A DNA stretch of 64,000 nucleotides, from contig JAEILZ010000006.1 in NCBI GenBank assembly GCA_018873225.1, positions 1,736,001 to 1,800,000 on the forward strand, written 5' to 3'. The position numbers and the translations under genes are program-made. This document shows, piece by piece, positions 11,446 to 23,393 of this stretch. The notes beneath the pieces are model-generated. The model made no database searches. It was not told the origin of the DNA and saw only the letters and a list, made by a program, of their open reading frames with translations. Position 1 is the first letter of the stretch; each line of letters starts with the position of its first letter. This DNA is from [Phialemoniopsis] sp. UDSM-2020 (Eukaryota; Ascomycota; Sordariomycetes; Thyridiales; Thyridiaceae).

Positions 11446-13451
11446 ATGATGCTTTGGCAAAAGATCTGCAGCCTTGTCTTCATAGCCACCTGCGTCGCTT
11501 GGAGTGACTACATCTTTGTTCAGGCAGCAGATATCACACCAGTAGTGGATCTCGGCTATGCGAAGTACCAGGGCTTCTACAATCAAACCTTCGATCTACA
11601 TGTCTACAAAGGGTGCGTTATACTATGCATTTTCTCCTTGTATTGAGTGCCCTAATGGCAATCAGTGTACGATTCGCAGCGCCTCCGAGGAGATGGCAAC
11701 TCCCAGAAGCCCCGTTAATAGAGGATGATTTGGTAGTTCAGGCCACCGAAGAGCCGCCATCTTGTCCTCAGTCACCACTAGCAAGCCCATCGTAGGTTCA
11801 CTGTCGAATACATCACATCCATATTGCAGTAGTCTCTAACACAAATAGACCTGACGACTTCAACTTCACTGCCAAGGGTCAAGAGGACTGCCTGTTTCTC
11901 AATGTCTTCAAACCAGCCAACAGAACCAAATTGCCAGTGATGGTGTGGATCCGTAAGTGTCGATTTTTGTCATAAAGGCACAAGCACACGCTTACATGTA
12001 CCGTTTCCAGATGGCGGTGGCTATGGGACAGGGCAAGCAAAGAGCTTTGATGCTTCGTGGGTCTCGCGAACGGCTGAGAACGGCTTCATGTGGGTGCAGA
12101 TTCAATATCGCCTGGGTGCATTTGGATTCGCATCGTCAGCTGAATTAGCCCGCTCTGGTGTGCCCAACGCAGGGCTCCACGACATCCGCTTCGCGCTGGA
12201 ATGGGTGCAAAAGTACATTCACCTCTTTGGAGGCGATCCGGACCAAGTCACTCTCGCGGGTCAGTCCGCTGGCGGCGGAGCTGCCATGCTGATGGCAATG
12301 GCCAACGGTGGCACGGAGGGAATAAAGCTCTTCAGAAGAGTTCTTACAAGCAGCCCCTATTTGCCGACTCAATGGTATCGCTCCATGCCCCGAGTTTGAG
12401 AGCGCGTTGCGACTGACACTGTCATAGGGAGTATGATGGCGTTCAGCCAACTCAGTCTTACTACAGTCTCGCCGCTCGTGCGGGATGTTTGGACGCAAGT
12501 GTGACGCAGAACTCTTCCGTCTTTGAATGCCTGCAGAATGTCGACTCACTCACGTTACAAGAAGCCAGCGCAAGGACCAGTCTGGCGGCTAGGCTTGGTC
12601 AGTGGGCATTTGCCCCAGTGACTGACGGCACACTCATACGCGAACGGCCTACGGAGCAGCTTCTTCGGGGTGAAGTCAATAGCGAACGCATACTTACTGG
12701 CAACAATGCCAACGAGGCCCGGAATTTCGTCGTACAGAATATCAAAAGTGAAGATGACTTCAAAGCACTCATCAAGCTGAACTACCCCCTCTTGTCCGCA
12801 GAGAACATCTCCGCAATCATGAAACTTTACAGGATCCCAGAAGGCGCGCCGGCAGAAAGTCCGAAATTCGATTCGAACGGCCTCACGCCACCCTATGCTA
12901 CAGAGGTCTCCCATCTGGCTGTGGGTTGGATGCAGGCCGCTCGGAATCTCTACGCCGAGACTACATTCGTCTGCCCTTCGTACTGGCTTGCGGATGCGTA
13001 CGCGGACACGGCAAACCTAAATGCCGACGGCAAGCAGTCGTGGCACTACCAGTATTCAACACCCGACGCCATTCACGGCGCGGATAGACCACCACTGGTG
13101 ACAGACCCAGATGGACCTGGGGCGAAAGAGGATAGGGCATTCAAACTGGCTTTCCAAAAGATGTATGGCAATTTCATTGTCAAGGGGACGCCTAATGTCT
13201 GCTTAGATGGCACGGGCGCGGATGAGGGAGACGAGGTCTCGGCGATCGGTGCATCGGCTTGGCTGCCCTGGGCAGACGTAGGCACCTACACCGGGGGCAA
13301 TGGGCGAGGCCGTCCCATGTTGAATCTGAACAGCACAGAGTCGACTCCGGGTAAAGCCAGATTCAGTGTGGTGGATGGGCAAGCCTGGGAGAATGGCCGT
13401 GGTAGGCGCTGCGCCCTGTGGGCTGAGCTCGGAGCAATCATTCAGGAGTGA
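11446..13451 (+). CDS. Secreted type-B carboxylesterase/lipase
   Basis: Five exons (11446-11612, 11666-11791, 11849-11952, 12011-12374, 12428-13451) give 594 residues, a usual length for the fungal carboxylesterase type-B family. A signal peptide (about residues 1-27) is followed by the VRFAAPPRRWQLP segment typical of the family. EDCLFLNVFKP and the oxyanion-hole region (HGGGYGTG) come next. The nucleophile elbow reads GQSAGGG with Ser218; many members have GESAGG. Glu350 in NANEARN and His470 in AIHGADRP complete the triad. These enzymes hydrolyse esters of extracellular lipids, plant phenolics or polyesters; the substrate cannot be read from sequence. Asn-x-Thr sites fit secretion. Confidence 0.9.
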
Positions 13452-13752
13452 TAACGGTCCCAGGCACAGCACTAAATTGCTTGCATCTACTTGCATCCGG
13501 TCGATAGTGATGACGTTGAACATGTCGGCACAGCCATGTGCCGAACTAGCAATGCTGATCTCCACCCTTATGTCACCACCACCCGTGCCGCCTGCATCAG
13601 AATGACGATTGGAACATCTAGAGAGAACGAGACAAATGAAACGAGAGTGCAGTGCAACGGACTTCAATTATCTTTGTTATCTCAAAAGTAAAATTTGACC
13701 AGCAAGGAGCAAGACAAGAGACGCGACCTTGCAATTGTTCTCAAGAACAGCT

Positions 13753-14420
13753 ATGGCTCCACGAGAATACCCCCCTTCGAAGATTACCGCGGAGCAGACT
13801 CCGGAAGAGGAGGTTTGTTCGGCGAAATCAGTTCCATCAGCGCAGATAGCTGATGATAATTGAACAGCGCAACATCGAACTATGTAAGGAGTACATGGCG
13901 ATTGCATACTCTCCAGACGAGAATCAGGGAGCAAGCTCCGTCTCTCATCTATGCCACTCGAACAGCTGGTTCTGGGCTCCCGCCACCTTCCCAGGCTGCC
14001 AGACACCCATGGACTACGCCGACTCTCATGCCGTCGTCATGAAGAGCGTTGCCGACTTGCACATCATCCGGTTTGATCAGGCATGGGCTAAGGATGGGCA
14101 CGTATTGCTGCGTTACACAGCCGAGGGCAGCCACTGCGGCGAGCCGTACAAGGGGATCCAGAAGACTGGCAAACACGCCAGATGGTGTGCCGCGGCCATC
14201 TTCGAGGTTGAAGACGGAAAGATCAAGAGTTTCACAAAGGACTGGGACCAGAAGACGATGCAGGTGAGTGCTTTGGGAATGCAAGTATTGTGAGAGGTTT
14301 CAAGGCTAACCCTAAGTGCAGATCCAGCTGGGATGGGCGCCTGTGAAGGAGAGTGATGACCCTCGATGGAATGCACAGGCTTTGGCAAACCCCGGGAAAT
14401 TGCAGAAGGCCAAGGAATGA
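13753..14420 (+). CDS. SnoaL/NTF2-like domain protein
   Basis: Exons 13753-13812, 13868-14263 and 14322-14420 join in frame to 184 residues. The protein starts MAPREYPPSKITAEQTPEEE. A helix-led NTF2-like fold is suggested by YMAIAYSP and FWAPATFPG. YADSHAVVMKSVADLHIIRF, VLLRYTAEGSHCGEPYKGI and IFEVEDGKIKSFTKDWDQ match the beta strands of SnoaL-like polyketide-cyclase or ketosteroid-isomerase-like proteins. The WCAAAIFEVEDGKI stretch is the most typical part. Such proteins act as small isomerases, cyclases or dehydratases, or bind ligands. No biosynthetic partner is beside it, so its role is unknown. Confidence 0.8.
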
Positions 14421-14684
14421 CGTTCCACGTAGTGGATTGATGGAAAATCCCTCTCGAATGATAAAACAGTCATCCACCCTCAGTCTCAAACGAAGTACCA
14501 GACATGTTATCTAAATATTTTGACCTCAGCTTCCACGATGGAGGCGAGTTCGTACACTTCCTTTGTACCAGACATGTTGATAATGAAAAAGGTACAATGC
14601 CATCAACCAGAGTTCCTCGCACCCCAGGCCGCCCCTCCTTTCTCGCTTGGTAACTTACAGGAAGTGCCTTCGTCCTTGGCCTCT

Positions 14685-16266
14685 TTACTCCGAGGCCTTG
14701 GGAATGGCCACAACGATGGCACAGCTCGAGTAATACGCGCCCGCCGAGGCCTCGTTGCCATACTATCTGCAGCATCAGTTGAATCTCCCCAACAAGCAAC
14801 AGGCTTCCCAAGGATGGTGAAACTCACAGCGGTGTACACAATCTGCAATTGGGACTCACGGGGCTTGGCCAGCCAGTGAATAGGCTCAGGGGCAAAGTCA
14901 CCCCAGCTCGTGAACACCTCGATGACATCCTGCACGGACTCCACCTGGTACACATTTGTAAAGTCGACACCAAACTCGCGGCCGATGACCCATCGTGGCA
15001 ACGGTCCAGCCGGCAGGCCCGCGGGACGCTTCTTGTGATACTCCATGAGCTCCTCGATCTCCTCGGTAAAATCTTCGGGCACTTCGATCACGGGCCGGAT
15101 CTGGGGCTCGAGCCCTAGCTCTCGAAGACTCTCCCAGAGAACTGCATCAACGCCTTTGAGAGTATCCGGAAGGACTGTCTCGGTGGTATGGTTATAAGCG
15201 TAGACGTGGGAGCACCAGAATCCAAGTGTGGCACCTAGCTGTGCTGTCAGCAAACCGAGGTAACAGGTGGCAATTATTATAATTCGGCGGGTATCATACC
15301 TGTGTTCTTGAACACATCTTGCTCGAGAACTCCCTTGAGAGTCTCAAAGAGCGGCAGTCGAGATGGATCCAATGTTGGAGAGACGCCAGCCAGTCGGCCA
15401 GCACCACGCACAGCGTACAGGTTGTAGGTCAGAGTAACTCGGTGACCGCTTTTAACTTCCATCACCTCGTGTTCGCAGTCGCTATAGAACGCCGCCCACT
15501 GAATCGCAGGTTTGCCGTCCTCGACCTGGCTCCAGTCGAACGTCATCTCCTCTCCACCATGGCGGACCATGAGCTGTCCACCACTGTGTGCCGCAGGGAG
15601 ACAGACAACCAGCGAGCCAAACTGGAGCTCCGAGCGAGGAGTATCAACATGCGCCTTGAACTTGCCAGAAGGAGCTGAATAGATCTAGAAGCCCTAACGT
15701 CAGTGCTACTCGAAATGGTAAAGAACAAAAGGCGTAACACGTACGTTGAGTTTGTACAGCTCTGCGCGTACAGCCCGATGGGTAGAGGAGTCGACCTTGC
15801 TTGGCAAGAGGAGCTGAGCCACGGTGTCGATGATGCCGAGTGAATAGGGATCAAAGCTGGTCAGAAAAGTATCTGTGTCCATCTTGAGAGCTTTGCGGTA
15901 AGTCTCGTCGTAGACATCCTCGCCTCCACGGCCGAAAGTCGCAGGCTTGCAGTGGGTGACCAGATCAGTCATGCTGCTGCCCTTCGCCGAGCTCAGGGGA
16001 AGGACAAGCTTTGCGCAGGGCGAAAACGAGGCATCAACAGGGCCGGTCACGTCGTATCGAACGGTGATGGGGTCGGAAACAACTGACGCATCCGGGTGAG
16101 CTTGCTCATTGTTTGCAGGCGACGGTGGGCGAGAGTCGGAGGAGTCCTTGATGGGGATCGCTCCGCCACAGGCAAAGAGATGGGAGTGATGGTCCAGAAT
16201 GCTCCGGAAACGGTCAAGGATAACCTCGGCCTGGGTGTCAGCAGCATTGCTCGACTCGGACGACAT
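14685..16266 (-). CDS. 2-oxoglutarate/Fe(II) oxygenase (prolyl-4-hydroxylase-like)
   Basis: Four exons (16266-15745, 15684-15300, 15243-14828, 14762-14685) give 466 residues. I chose the ATG at 16266 (MSSESSNAADT); an in-frame ATG at 16410 would add 48 residues. The double-stranded beta-helix core shows His186-x-Asp188 (KAHVDTPRS) as iron ligands, the distal His246 (CEHEV) and Arg256 (HRVTLTYN) for 2-oxoglutarate. The C-terminal exon ends with AGAYYSSCAIVVAIP, a common end of this fungal family. These proteins are annotated as 2OG-Fe(II) oxygenases related to prolyl hydroxylases, and the substrate is unknown. The last acceptor was set at ATAG (14763-14765) because it restores the family frame. 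Confidence 0.85.
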
Positions 16267-16713
16267 TTTTTGTGATGTAGAGAAATCCTCAGGTCCAAGA
16301 TAATAAAAGTTTTCCCAAGAAGAGGATGGCTCAAAATTTGACGTGAGAAAAAAGACCTCTGTACAGGAGCCAACTGGAAGGGTCGATAGGAAAATTGTTG
16401 TTTCCAGCAAAGAATCTGAGGTGAAGGAAAGGTCGGGCTTTTATCGGCACCAGTGTCGAGTGACATTGGTAGAGATTATTGTGGTCAAAAGATGGGCGAT
16501 TTCTCCGTGATTCACATCTTTTCAGGTCATTTCAAGGGAGCTTTGTGAATTCAAAGTGAAAACGTATAATCTCACTTTCGCTTGGTTGTGACACAAAGCT
16601 TACTTAGGCAGCAAACCCCATTTTTAACCTTGTCCCTGCTCGTCCCCTGCAAAGCCTCGCAAAAATGATGCAACTTTGTCTTTTCTGCCTGCTTTCCCGA
16701 TCACTTTCGTAAA
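16267..16713. other. Intergenic region
   Basis: This 447-base region holds the promoter of the 2OG oxygenase gene and the 3' end of nirK. No coding pattern or repeat is seen. Confidence 0.4.
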
Positions 16714-18256
16714 TTAGGAGTGCAACTTGCACCCCGTGCAAGGAGCGGGAGGCTGCGAGCTCTGGTAGACGTCAGGTCTCGGATCGCCCGAGACATTGAG
16801 AAAGCCTACAGCCCCTTTGTCCAGTCGGAACATTGCGTGGTCCACCAAGGTGTACGTGCCCGGGACACTCATCTTCATATCCACAATCGTTGACCCGGCT
16901 GGAGGCACGCTGACAGTCTGGATGAAGTGACCGGGAGGACTAACGACGTCGCCATCACGGTAGACATTCTTGAAGACGCTGCCGATGAGATGGAAAGAGC
17001 TTCGCAAGTTCGGTCCAGCATTGCCGAAGAATATGCGGACGCTCTCGCCGACCGTGGCTTTGAGCGGATGGTCTCTCGTCAGTGCCGACTCGCTCCCGTT
17101 GAAGACCACGACGTTGGGCTCCTCGCGCAGGCCGTTCGGATACGAAAACTCGACGATATCCGACCGGCGACCGTCATCTAGCGTCTCGGGTGGCTCGTGG
17201 TAGAACTCGCTCTGCATGACGTAGTACTCTCGGTCGACAGGGGGCAGGTCTCCTTCGGCAGGCTGGACGTACATCAGCCCGTACATGCCGTTCGAGATGT
17301 GCACCGGCACGGGAGCCGCGGCGCAATGATAGACAAAAAGACCCGGATATAACAGACGGAACTTTGCTGTCTTGGCCTCGCCCTCCTCAGCTGTCGTGAC
17401 GGCGGCACCACCCCCCGGGCCCGTGAAAGCGTGGCAGTCGACGTTGTGAGGATTGCCGGCGGCGTCGCGGTTGGTCAACGTTACCTCGACTACGTCACCG
17501 ACTCGGGCACGGATGAATGGACCCGGTACTTGGTTGTTGAACGTCCATTGCTCGTACTTGTACTGGCTGGTCAGTTGCGTGAGCTTGGGCCCCGTGGTCA
17601 GAGCGACCTTGAGAAGTACCGGGTAATCGCGCGTTATGGTAGGTGGAACGTAGGGTGCGGTTGTGAGAACGGCCCTCTCTATTGGGAGTTTCGATATATC
17701 GGGCATTGCATCTTCGAGCATTTCGTAGTATTCGAGATTAGGTGACGCTGCTGAGGCAGATACTGGTGCTGATGGCGTGAAGGAGATGTATGGCTGATAC
17801 AATGTTAGCGACGTATCTCCGACTGTAAGACAAGATGCATACCTTCTTCTCTTTTGGCTCTGAATCTTCCAGAGATATCTCTTCGTGTGAGCAGCATTCA
17901 CAATCTGCCCTCATTGGATCCTGTGTTCAAGTTGCGTAGAGAACGGCCGCGGCCACACAAGTGGAAACCACCAGTGCCGGCCCCAGCCGCGTGTTATTGC
18001 CGTTGCCATTTCTATGGACTTTCGAGGAGAATAAACGTTTGCTCCATATCTCAGCGGATGTGAAATGGTGTGGTGCTCCTGACAGAGTTGTGGCGCGGGT
18101 TGACAGAAGAGCTCTCTGTCCGTTGCCTGCAGTTCGCCGCGCACATATGGACGGGGCAGAATAACGTATGCATAATGGAAGTCGTAGAAGCTTTATGACT
18201 TTAGAGCCTTCCATGGTAATTCTCATTGGATATCTTGGTATGCTGCGAATAGCCAT
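16714..18256 (-). CDS. nirK: Copper-containing nitrite reductase NirK, with probable mitochondrial leader
   Basis: The enzyme reduces nitrite to nitric oxide in fungal denitrification, normally in mitochondria. The certain part is exons 17914-17843 and 17793-16714 (383 residues from MRADCEC). Numbered from that Met, type-1 copper ligands are His140, Cys181, His189 and Met194. Type-2 ligands are His145, His180 and His292, with catalytic Asp143 (HNVDCH) and His266 (RDHPL); all are present. Upstream in the same frame, 18256-17930 encodes an Arg/Ser-rich leader with a hydrophobic stretch, as expected for mitochondrial import. A TGA (17927-17929) separates the two. Either a 51-nt intron (17921-17971, GTGGTT..ACACAG) removes it, or it is a CGA-to-TGA change, or translation starts at 17914. 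No P450nor gene is nearby. Confidence 0.85.
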
Positions 18257-20239
18257 CCCGGGGCCCGTCGGCCCAAGGAAGGGAGCCGCATGTTTATATG
18301 TCGCGCGAAGAGCGGTAAGTTGTTTTGATCATGAAGTTTTGTTCGACTTCGCGAGATGGTCCTGGGTGGATTCCTAAGCGTCATGCCACACTTTCAGCTT
18401 TTGTGTGAATTTGACATCTCCGCGGAGCCCCAGTCTCCACGATTCAGACAGAGGGAGGGCCCAACCTCTGGCGAATTGAAGCCCGAATCAGCACTTCAAG
18501 ACATAAAGCTGAACGTGCTAGTCCCGGCCACAGCGAGCCATGCCCCATTGAGACAGGCCCTCGAATAACGAGATCTGACAAGCACCTGTTCGGGGCCGTG
18601 AAGCTCGTCCACGTGTGCCACCCGTTTCTTAGTCGAGGCCGTTCGGTGGTGCCCTGCCAAGCGCGTGATGGAAATGCCTTGCAGACTCCGGCATTTCTCC
18701 GTATTACAAGACTCTTTGAGAGACCGACATATTGCCGTCGCAGAAGTGCAACAATCTTCTCTGTGATGAGGTCTCGACACGATTGTTGTCTTGAGGCCAC
18801 TTCCTGCCGTGTTGCCATGTGGGGCTGTGGTGATGGTTGGTCTCGTGGGTAGCACAGTCCACCTCGTGAGTTTAGAATGATTCCGGGGTTTCTACAGTCT
18901 CGCACACACACTAGTGTAGCGTCTCATAGACCGAAGAACATGCCAAGATGACAATCGTAACCTGAGCAATAGCAACGCAGCCTTTCCGCTCCCATGGTGT
19001 GGACATGCAACACTAGGTTACATGCATTCGACTTCCAAATACACATGGAGCTTCTAACAATGCCGGAAGCATAGTGGACGAGTTAGAATACTGCAGGAAC
19101 AAAATAAAGAGCTGGTATGGTCTTTGAACTCTAACAGTGGAAGGATTCAGCTCGCAATATATCAGTCAGTACTAGCATTTGAAGCAACCACTTTATCTGT
19201 CTAAGCCCCGAATCGAGGCTAGTCCCAGTGCAAACACATTAGATAGATACTTGACTTGTCAGGAACATAACACTTCTTCCAAAGCAGCTTGAGGCATTTA
19301 AGATTGCAAGCCAAGCTTGGCGGTGAGCGAGGCTAAAGGTTAGGCGCCAACCCTGGTGAGATAAGCTTTGAGGCTCTGCGGCACGGTTCTGGGGTGGCAA
19401 TGACATGTTGTGATAACTTACAGCCCTAAATCTTGCTGTTATCCATGGGTTTCTCTTGCCCGGGTCGCCGACACCCAATCATCACAGACAAGAGAATTGA
19501 ACGACAAGGAAGGTCTTTATCACGTCTGCTAGCTCAGGGTCGATGGTCAGGTTGAGTTGCAAGGTAATTGGCAAAGATCATGTCTTTAAACAGATCAAAC
19601 GCAACCTGGGAGATTCGCGCGAAGGAAGTTTAGCCGAGACTCCTTACTCTTAGTCAATCCACCATGTGCCGAGAAATGACAGATCTTATCAAGATATTTC
19701 GGGTTCCAGTCCGCAGCGTGAGACTGTTTGCGGGGGTCGCAGTATCAACTCCGCCTAAATGCTGGTCTCCAACAGTGAGTCCTTTCAACTTCCAATGTGA
19801 CGTGGGGAGACCCGCAATACCCATGGGGAAGTAACTGCCCGAATGGGCTGACATATGGTGATCTCCTCGGTAGAGAGATAGCGGCCCGCGCGATGCCGCG
19901 AATCTGTTGGCGCGTTCGCTCCCGGTGGAGCAGCCGCACACTCGGAAGGCCTCCCGTAGACTGTTCTCACCTGGCTGAGGGTAGTAAGCCGCGACGAAGA
20001 TCCTAGGCATTTATGCTTGTTGCTTGCTTTCCCTGTACCTTGCCCTTATGTCTTACAGATTTATATATCTCCGGTGTCGCTGTCGCTTCAGACCGTCATT
20101 GCTCGCTGGGCCCAACTCATTCTTATGCGCCGGAGCCCTCCGAATTGTGCTATTTAAGATACACAAGAACTGGAAATTTCTGTTGAAGTCCAAACACTAC
20201 TTAGTCTCAGCTTCACAAAGACGCAACGAGACCCGTCAA
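18257..20239. other. Long intergenic region between divergent genes
   Basis: About 2 kb between nirK (leftward) and the amino-acid transporter (rightward). It is mixed-composition sequence with only short open frames and no family pattern. The length is more than a plain promoter pair needs, so an untranslated leader or an unrecognised small gene cannot be excluded. Confidence 0.4.
20151..20158 (+). promoter_or_regulatory. TATA-like element of the amino-acid transporter gene
   Basis: TATTTAAG lies 89 bases before the transporter ATG at 20240, a reasonable distance for a short fungal leader. Confidence 0.35.
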
Positions 20240-22007
20240 ATGAGCGAAATCAACCCCGTGGCGCAACCGGCGCCTGCCCACATCGACAAAGCCGACACTC
20301 ATGACACCATAAACAAGGAGACGTTGGAACATAATCATGCCGACCATGCAGATGAGGAGAAACTGGGACAGGTGACAACAGAGCGTCAAGATGCTTTCGG
20401 CAATGAAGAGAATGCCGAAGTCAAGTACAAGGTTTTGACCTGGTGGTGGGTTCCCTCTCGGCTTTGCGAAGCTTTCCCGTGCATTCGATGGCTAAAAGCA
20501 TGCACATAGGCAAGGCGGCCTTCTGATGGTTTGCGAGACTATTTCTCTCGGTATCCTCTCTCTCCCCAAAGCAGTGGCAGGCCTGGGTCTCGTGCCGGCG
20601 ATCATCATTCTCCTGGGACTTGGTGCGATCGCTTCTTACACGGGATACCTTATTGGACAATTCAAAAACAGGCACCCATTCATCTCCAGCATGTCCGACG
20701 CGGGAGAGGCTCTTTGGGGACCGATCGGCCGTGAGGTTGTTGGCGTGGGTCAACTGTTGTTGCTCGTCTTCCTCATGTCCAGCCACATTCTCGCCTTCAC
20801 CTCGGCCATGAACACAATCACTGAGCACGGGACATGTTCGATGGTATTTGGCATCGTTGGAATGATCGTGTCACTGGTTTTGTCTCTCCCCCGAACTCTG
20901 GTAAACTTGACGTGGCTCTCGTTTGTCTGTAAGTTCAGCTGTTGAGACCTCCTTCCGCAGATAAATGAAATCTGGCTAACCTATTCGGCATTTCCACAGC
21001 CTTCGTCAGTGTACTGGTGGCAGTGTTCATGGTGATGATCGCTGTCGGGATCGAGCACCCTACTGCTACGGTTAAGGCGACTGTGGAGTCGAACTTGGTC
21101 AGTGGCTTTACTTCAACTGCCAACATTGTTTTCTCCTACGGTAAGCATCTGGTCGATACTTTCCAGTGGTTATAATACCAATGCTAACACCTTATCTCCA
21201 GCATCTCACAACGCTTTCTTCACATTCATCGCCGAACTGAGAAATCCAAAAGACTTCACAAAGTCCTTGATCCTGCTGCAGACCATTGACATCACACTTT
21301 ATGTCGTCTCCGCTGTGGTGATCTATCGATATGCAGGTGACTCAGTCACCTCACCTGCCCTTGGGTCAGCAAGCCCGCTCATTGCCAAGATTGCCTATGG
21401 CATTGCACTTCCCACGGTGAGTGTGAATGTTCAGAATGATAGTGAAACCTGGGTTTACTGACGACCGATAGATCGTAATAGCTGGTGTTATGAACGGCCA
21501 TATTGCTGCGAAGGCGGTCTATTTACGCATCTTCGCCAGGACTGAGCGGATCCATAAGCGCGATTGGGTGGCCGTGGGCTCCTGGCTGGGCATCGGGCTT
21601 ATCCTCTGGATTCTAGCCTGGATCATTGCCTCTGCGATCCCCGTGTTCAACAACCTTTTGAGCTTGATCGTGAGTTACGCACTTCTTGACCGTGATTTGA
21701 TTAGGCAAGACTAATGGTCACAGACGAGTCTCTTGATGAGCTGGTTCACTTTTGTCCTGCCGTCAGCGTTCTGGTTCAGCATGAACAAGGGGCTTTGGTT
21801 CTCATCACCCAGAAAGATCGCTCTGACGGCTCTGAACACCCTTTCGGTACTGATCGGTCTCATTCTGGTAAGTACACTGGAGATCGGACGACTTTATCTC
21901 CTGCCGAGCTAACTTGTTAACAGTGCTTCTTGGGGCTCTACACCTCAGGAAAGGCAATACACGATGACCCAGGGTCGGGAAGCTTCTCTTGCGCCAGTAA
22001 CGTGTGA
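20240..22007 (+). CDS. Amino-acid transporter (Aa_trans/AAAP family, Mtr-like)
   Basis: Seven exons (20240-20445, 20510-20928, 21000-21140, 21202-21416, 21472-21669, 21724-21867, 21924-22007) join in frame to 468 residues. A hydrophilic N-terminus of ~68 residues rich in His, Asp and Glu precedes TWWQGGLLMVCETISLGILS, the first-helix signature of this family in fungi. About eleven membrane helices follow, including ASHNAFFTFIAELRNPKDF, a well-conserved segment of Neurospora Mtr-type neutral and aromatic amino-acid permeases. The protein should sit in the plasma or vacuolar membrane and drive proton-coupled amino-acid uptake. The C-terminus is short and not diagnostic. Confidence 0.9.
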
Positions 22008-22583
22008 ATTCAGGCTGCTCATAGATGTGTCATCAAACAGTCTACATCCATCACCAAGGTGTGGATTAACGCACGGTACTGGCGTTGGTGAAGATCTCTA
22101 GATTGCCTGGATTGGTTGACAGGATCGACATGCATAAGTAGTAAACTGGTATCGCAAGCAGCCTGGGACTCAAACTCGCCAACTGGCCTCCCCGCACGCG
22201 GCCGCACCTTAGCATAGCAACTTTGCTTAACCACAAGCGGTGAATGTTAAGCGAACAACGTGTCTCAGTCCAAGGATCTCTCTTTGATCTCACGTCAGCA
22301 CAGACGTTGGTCGCCAAGCTGGATGTCAATCCTTGATCCTCCGCTAGCTAAACACGTTTTAGTGCAACACGCAAGACCTCCGTTAGCCTACTTTGTAACT
22401 GGAACAACGCATGTTTAGATCGATATAAAGAGGCTAGGAACATCGCTCAGACCGCTTCACTCGTGTCATCTCCCACAAGTGACCCTTTTCAGTTTACCCC
22501 ATTACGAAAGTAATCATATACCATCTTGACAACTCACCGTCTTCTGTTCTTTAAACTTTGCAATTCAGGTCCCTAAGCCAAAG
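22008..22583. other. Intergenic region
   Basis: This 576-base spacer contains the TATA-like element described for the next gene. No coding pattern is seen. Confidence 0.4.
22424..22430 (+). promoter_or_regulatory. TATA box of the SnoaL-like gene
   Basis: TATAAAG lies 154 bases before the ATG at 22584. Confidence 0.4.
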
Positions 22584-23045
22584 ATGCCGCAGTCAATTGA
22601 CCCTCGTCTTGCTGATGAGCTCCGGGCCCGCAATGCCCGGATGTCCCGCTTCATCGACGAACACCAATACGACAAGCTCACGGAGTTCGCGATTCCCGAA
22701 TTCACCACCAAATTGTTCGACTCCGAGGGGAAGCCGTTCCTGTTCAATGGCGAGTCCATGGATCAGCCATCTTGCGCTGCGTGGATTGCCGGACTCAAGG
22801 AACGAACCTCTGACAAGCAGAGCATTCATGTTTTTGGGCCTGGAGAGTTCGAGCAGGTTTCTCCGGATGAAGTTAAGGTCATCTGGGCCGTGATGTGGTT
22901 CATGGAGGCTTCTGCGCCTGGTGTCAATCTGCACACTGCTGGAGGAGGCCACCACTATGCGACGTGGGTCAAGCGCGGGGAGGAGTGGTGGCTCAAGGAG
23001 CTCACCGTGAAGTTCTTGTACACGAAGGCAATCCCTCTCCCATAG
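22584..23045 (+). CDS. SnoaL/NTF2-like domain protein, intronless
   Basis: A single open frame of 153 residues starting MPQSIDPRLADELRARNARM. The N-terminal helices carry the bulky-aromatic pattern RFIDEHQYDKLTEFAIPEF. Strands follow in SIHVFGPGEFEQVSPDEVKV and WAVMWFMEASAPGVN. The HHYATWVKRGEEWWLKELTV segment, with paired Trp residues, is typical of SnoaL-like proteins. It differs clearly from the SnoaL-like protein at 13753-14420, so the two are not a recent duplication. Function is unknown; the family includes small isomerases and cyclases and ligand-binding proteins. Confidence 0.8.
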   Translation: MPQSIDPRLADELRARNARMSRFIDEHQYDKLTEFAIPEFTTKLFDSEGKPFLFNGESMDQPSCAAWIAGLKERTSDKQSIHVFGPGEFEQVSPDEVKVIWAVMWFMEASAPGVNLHTAGGGHHYATWVKRGEEWWLKELTVKFLYTKAIPLP

Positions 23046-23393
23046 TCAGTTCGTCAACAACTGCAACTGCGACTGTTGTACAGTCTTTTCAGCGGAAAGC
23101 CACTCAGTCGAACCCATGAAAGAGATGGAGACTGAGATCACTACTGAGGTTATTGAGGAAAGCAAGGAGAATGTGACGAGGCACAGTATTCTCGTACTTC
23201 TAAATCTGAAATCAAAGAATTCTACGGACGAAATATGTTGGTCTAGAAGGGAATGAATGCTTTACTCATATCTACCGTACGTGGGCATGGGAGGTTGCAA
23301 GTATCTCACCTCCAAAGGTACCCACTACCTTAGTTCGTCCTTTGGCAAAACTCTCATTGTTCATTGTCATTAAATCCTTTTAGACTGTCTCTC
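23046..23393. other. Convergent 3' region
   Basis: These 348 bases separate the 3' ends of the SnoaL-like gene and the aldehyde dehydrogenase gene. It should hold both polyadenylation regions. The first ~75 bases continue a coding-like composition after the stop but have no supported frame. Confidence 0.4.

Noticed and set aside
16714..17901. Reading NirK from an in-frame start at 17901 (MNAAHTKRYL)
   Set aside because: That frame reads through the 49-nt GTATGC..CAG intron; splicing gives a continuous, more plausible N-terminus from 17914 or from the upstream leader.
19654..20010. Minus-strand open frame of 118 codons in the 18-20 kb spacer
   Set aside because: No signal peptide, family motif or splice context; composition does not look like coding sequence.
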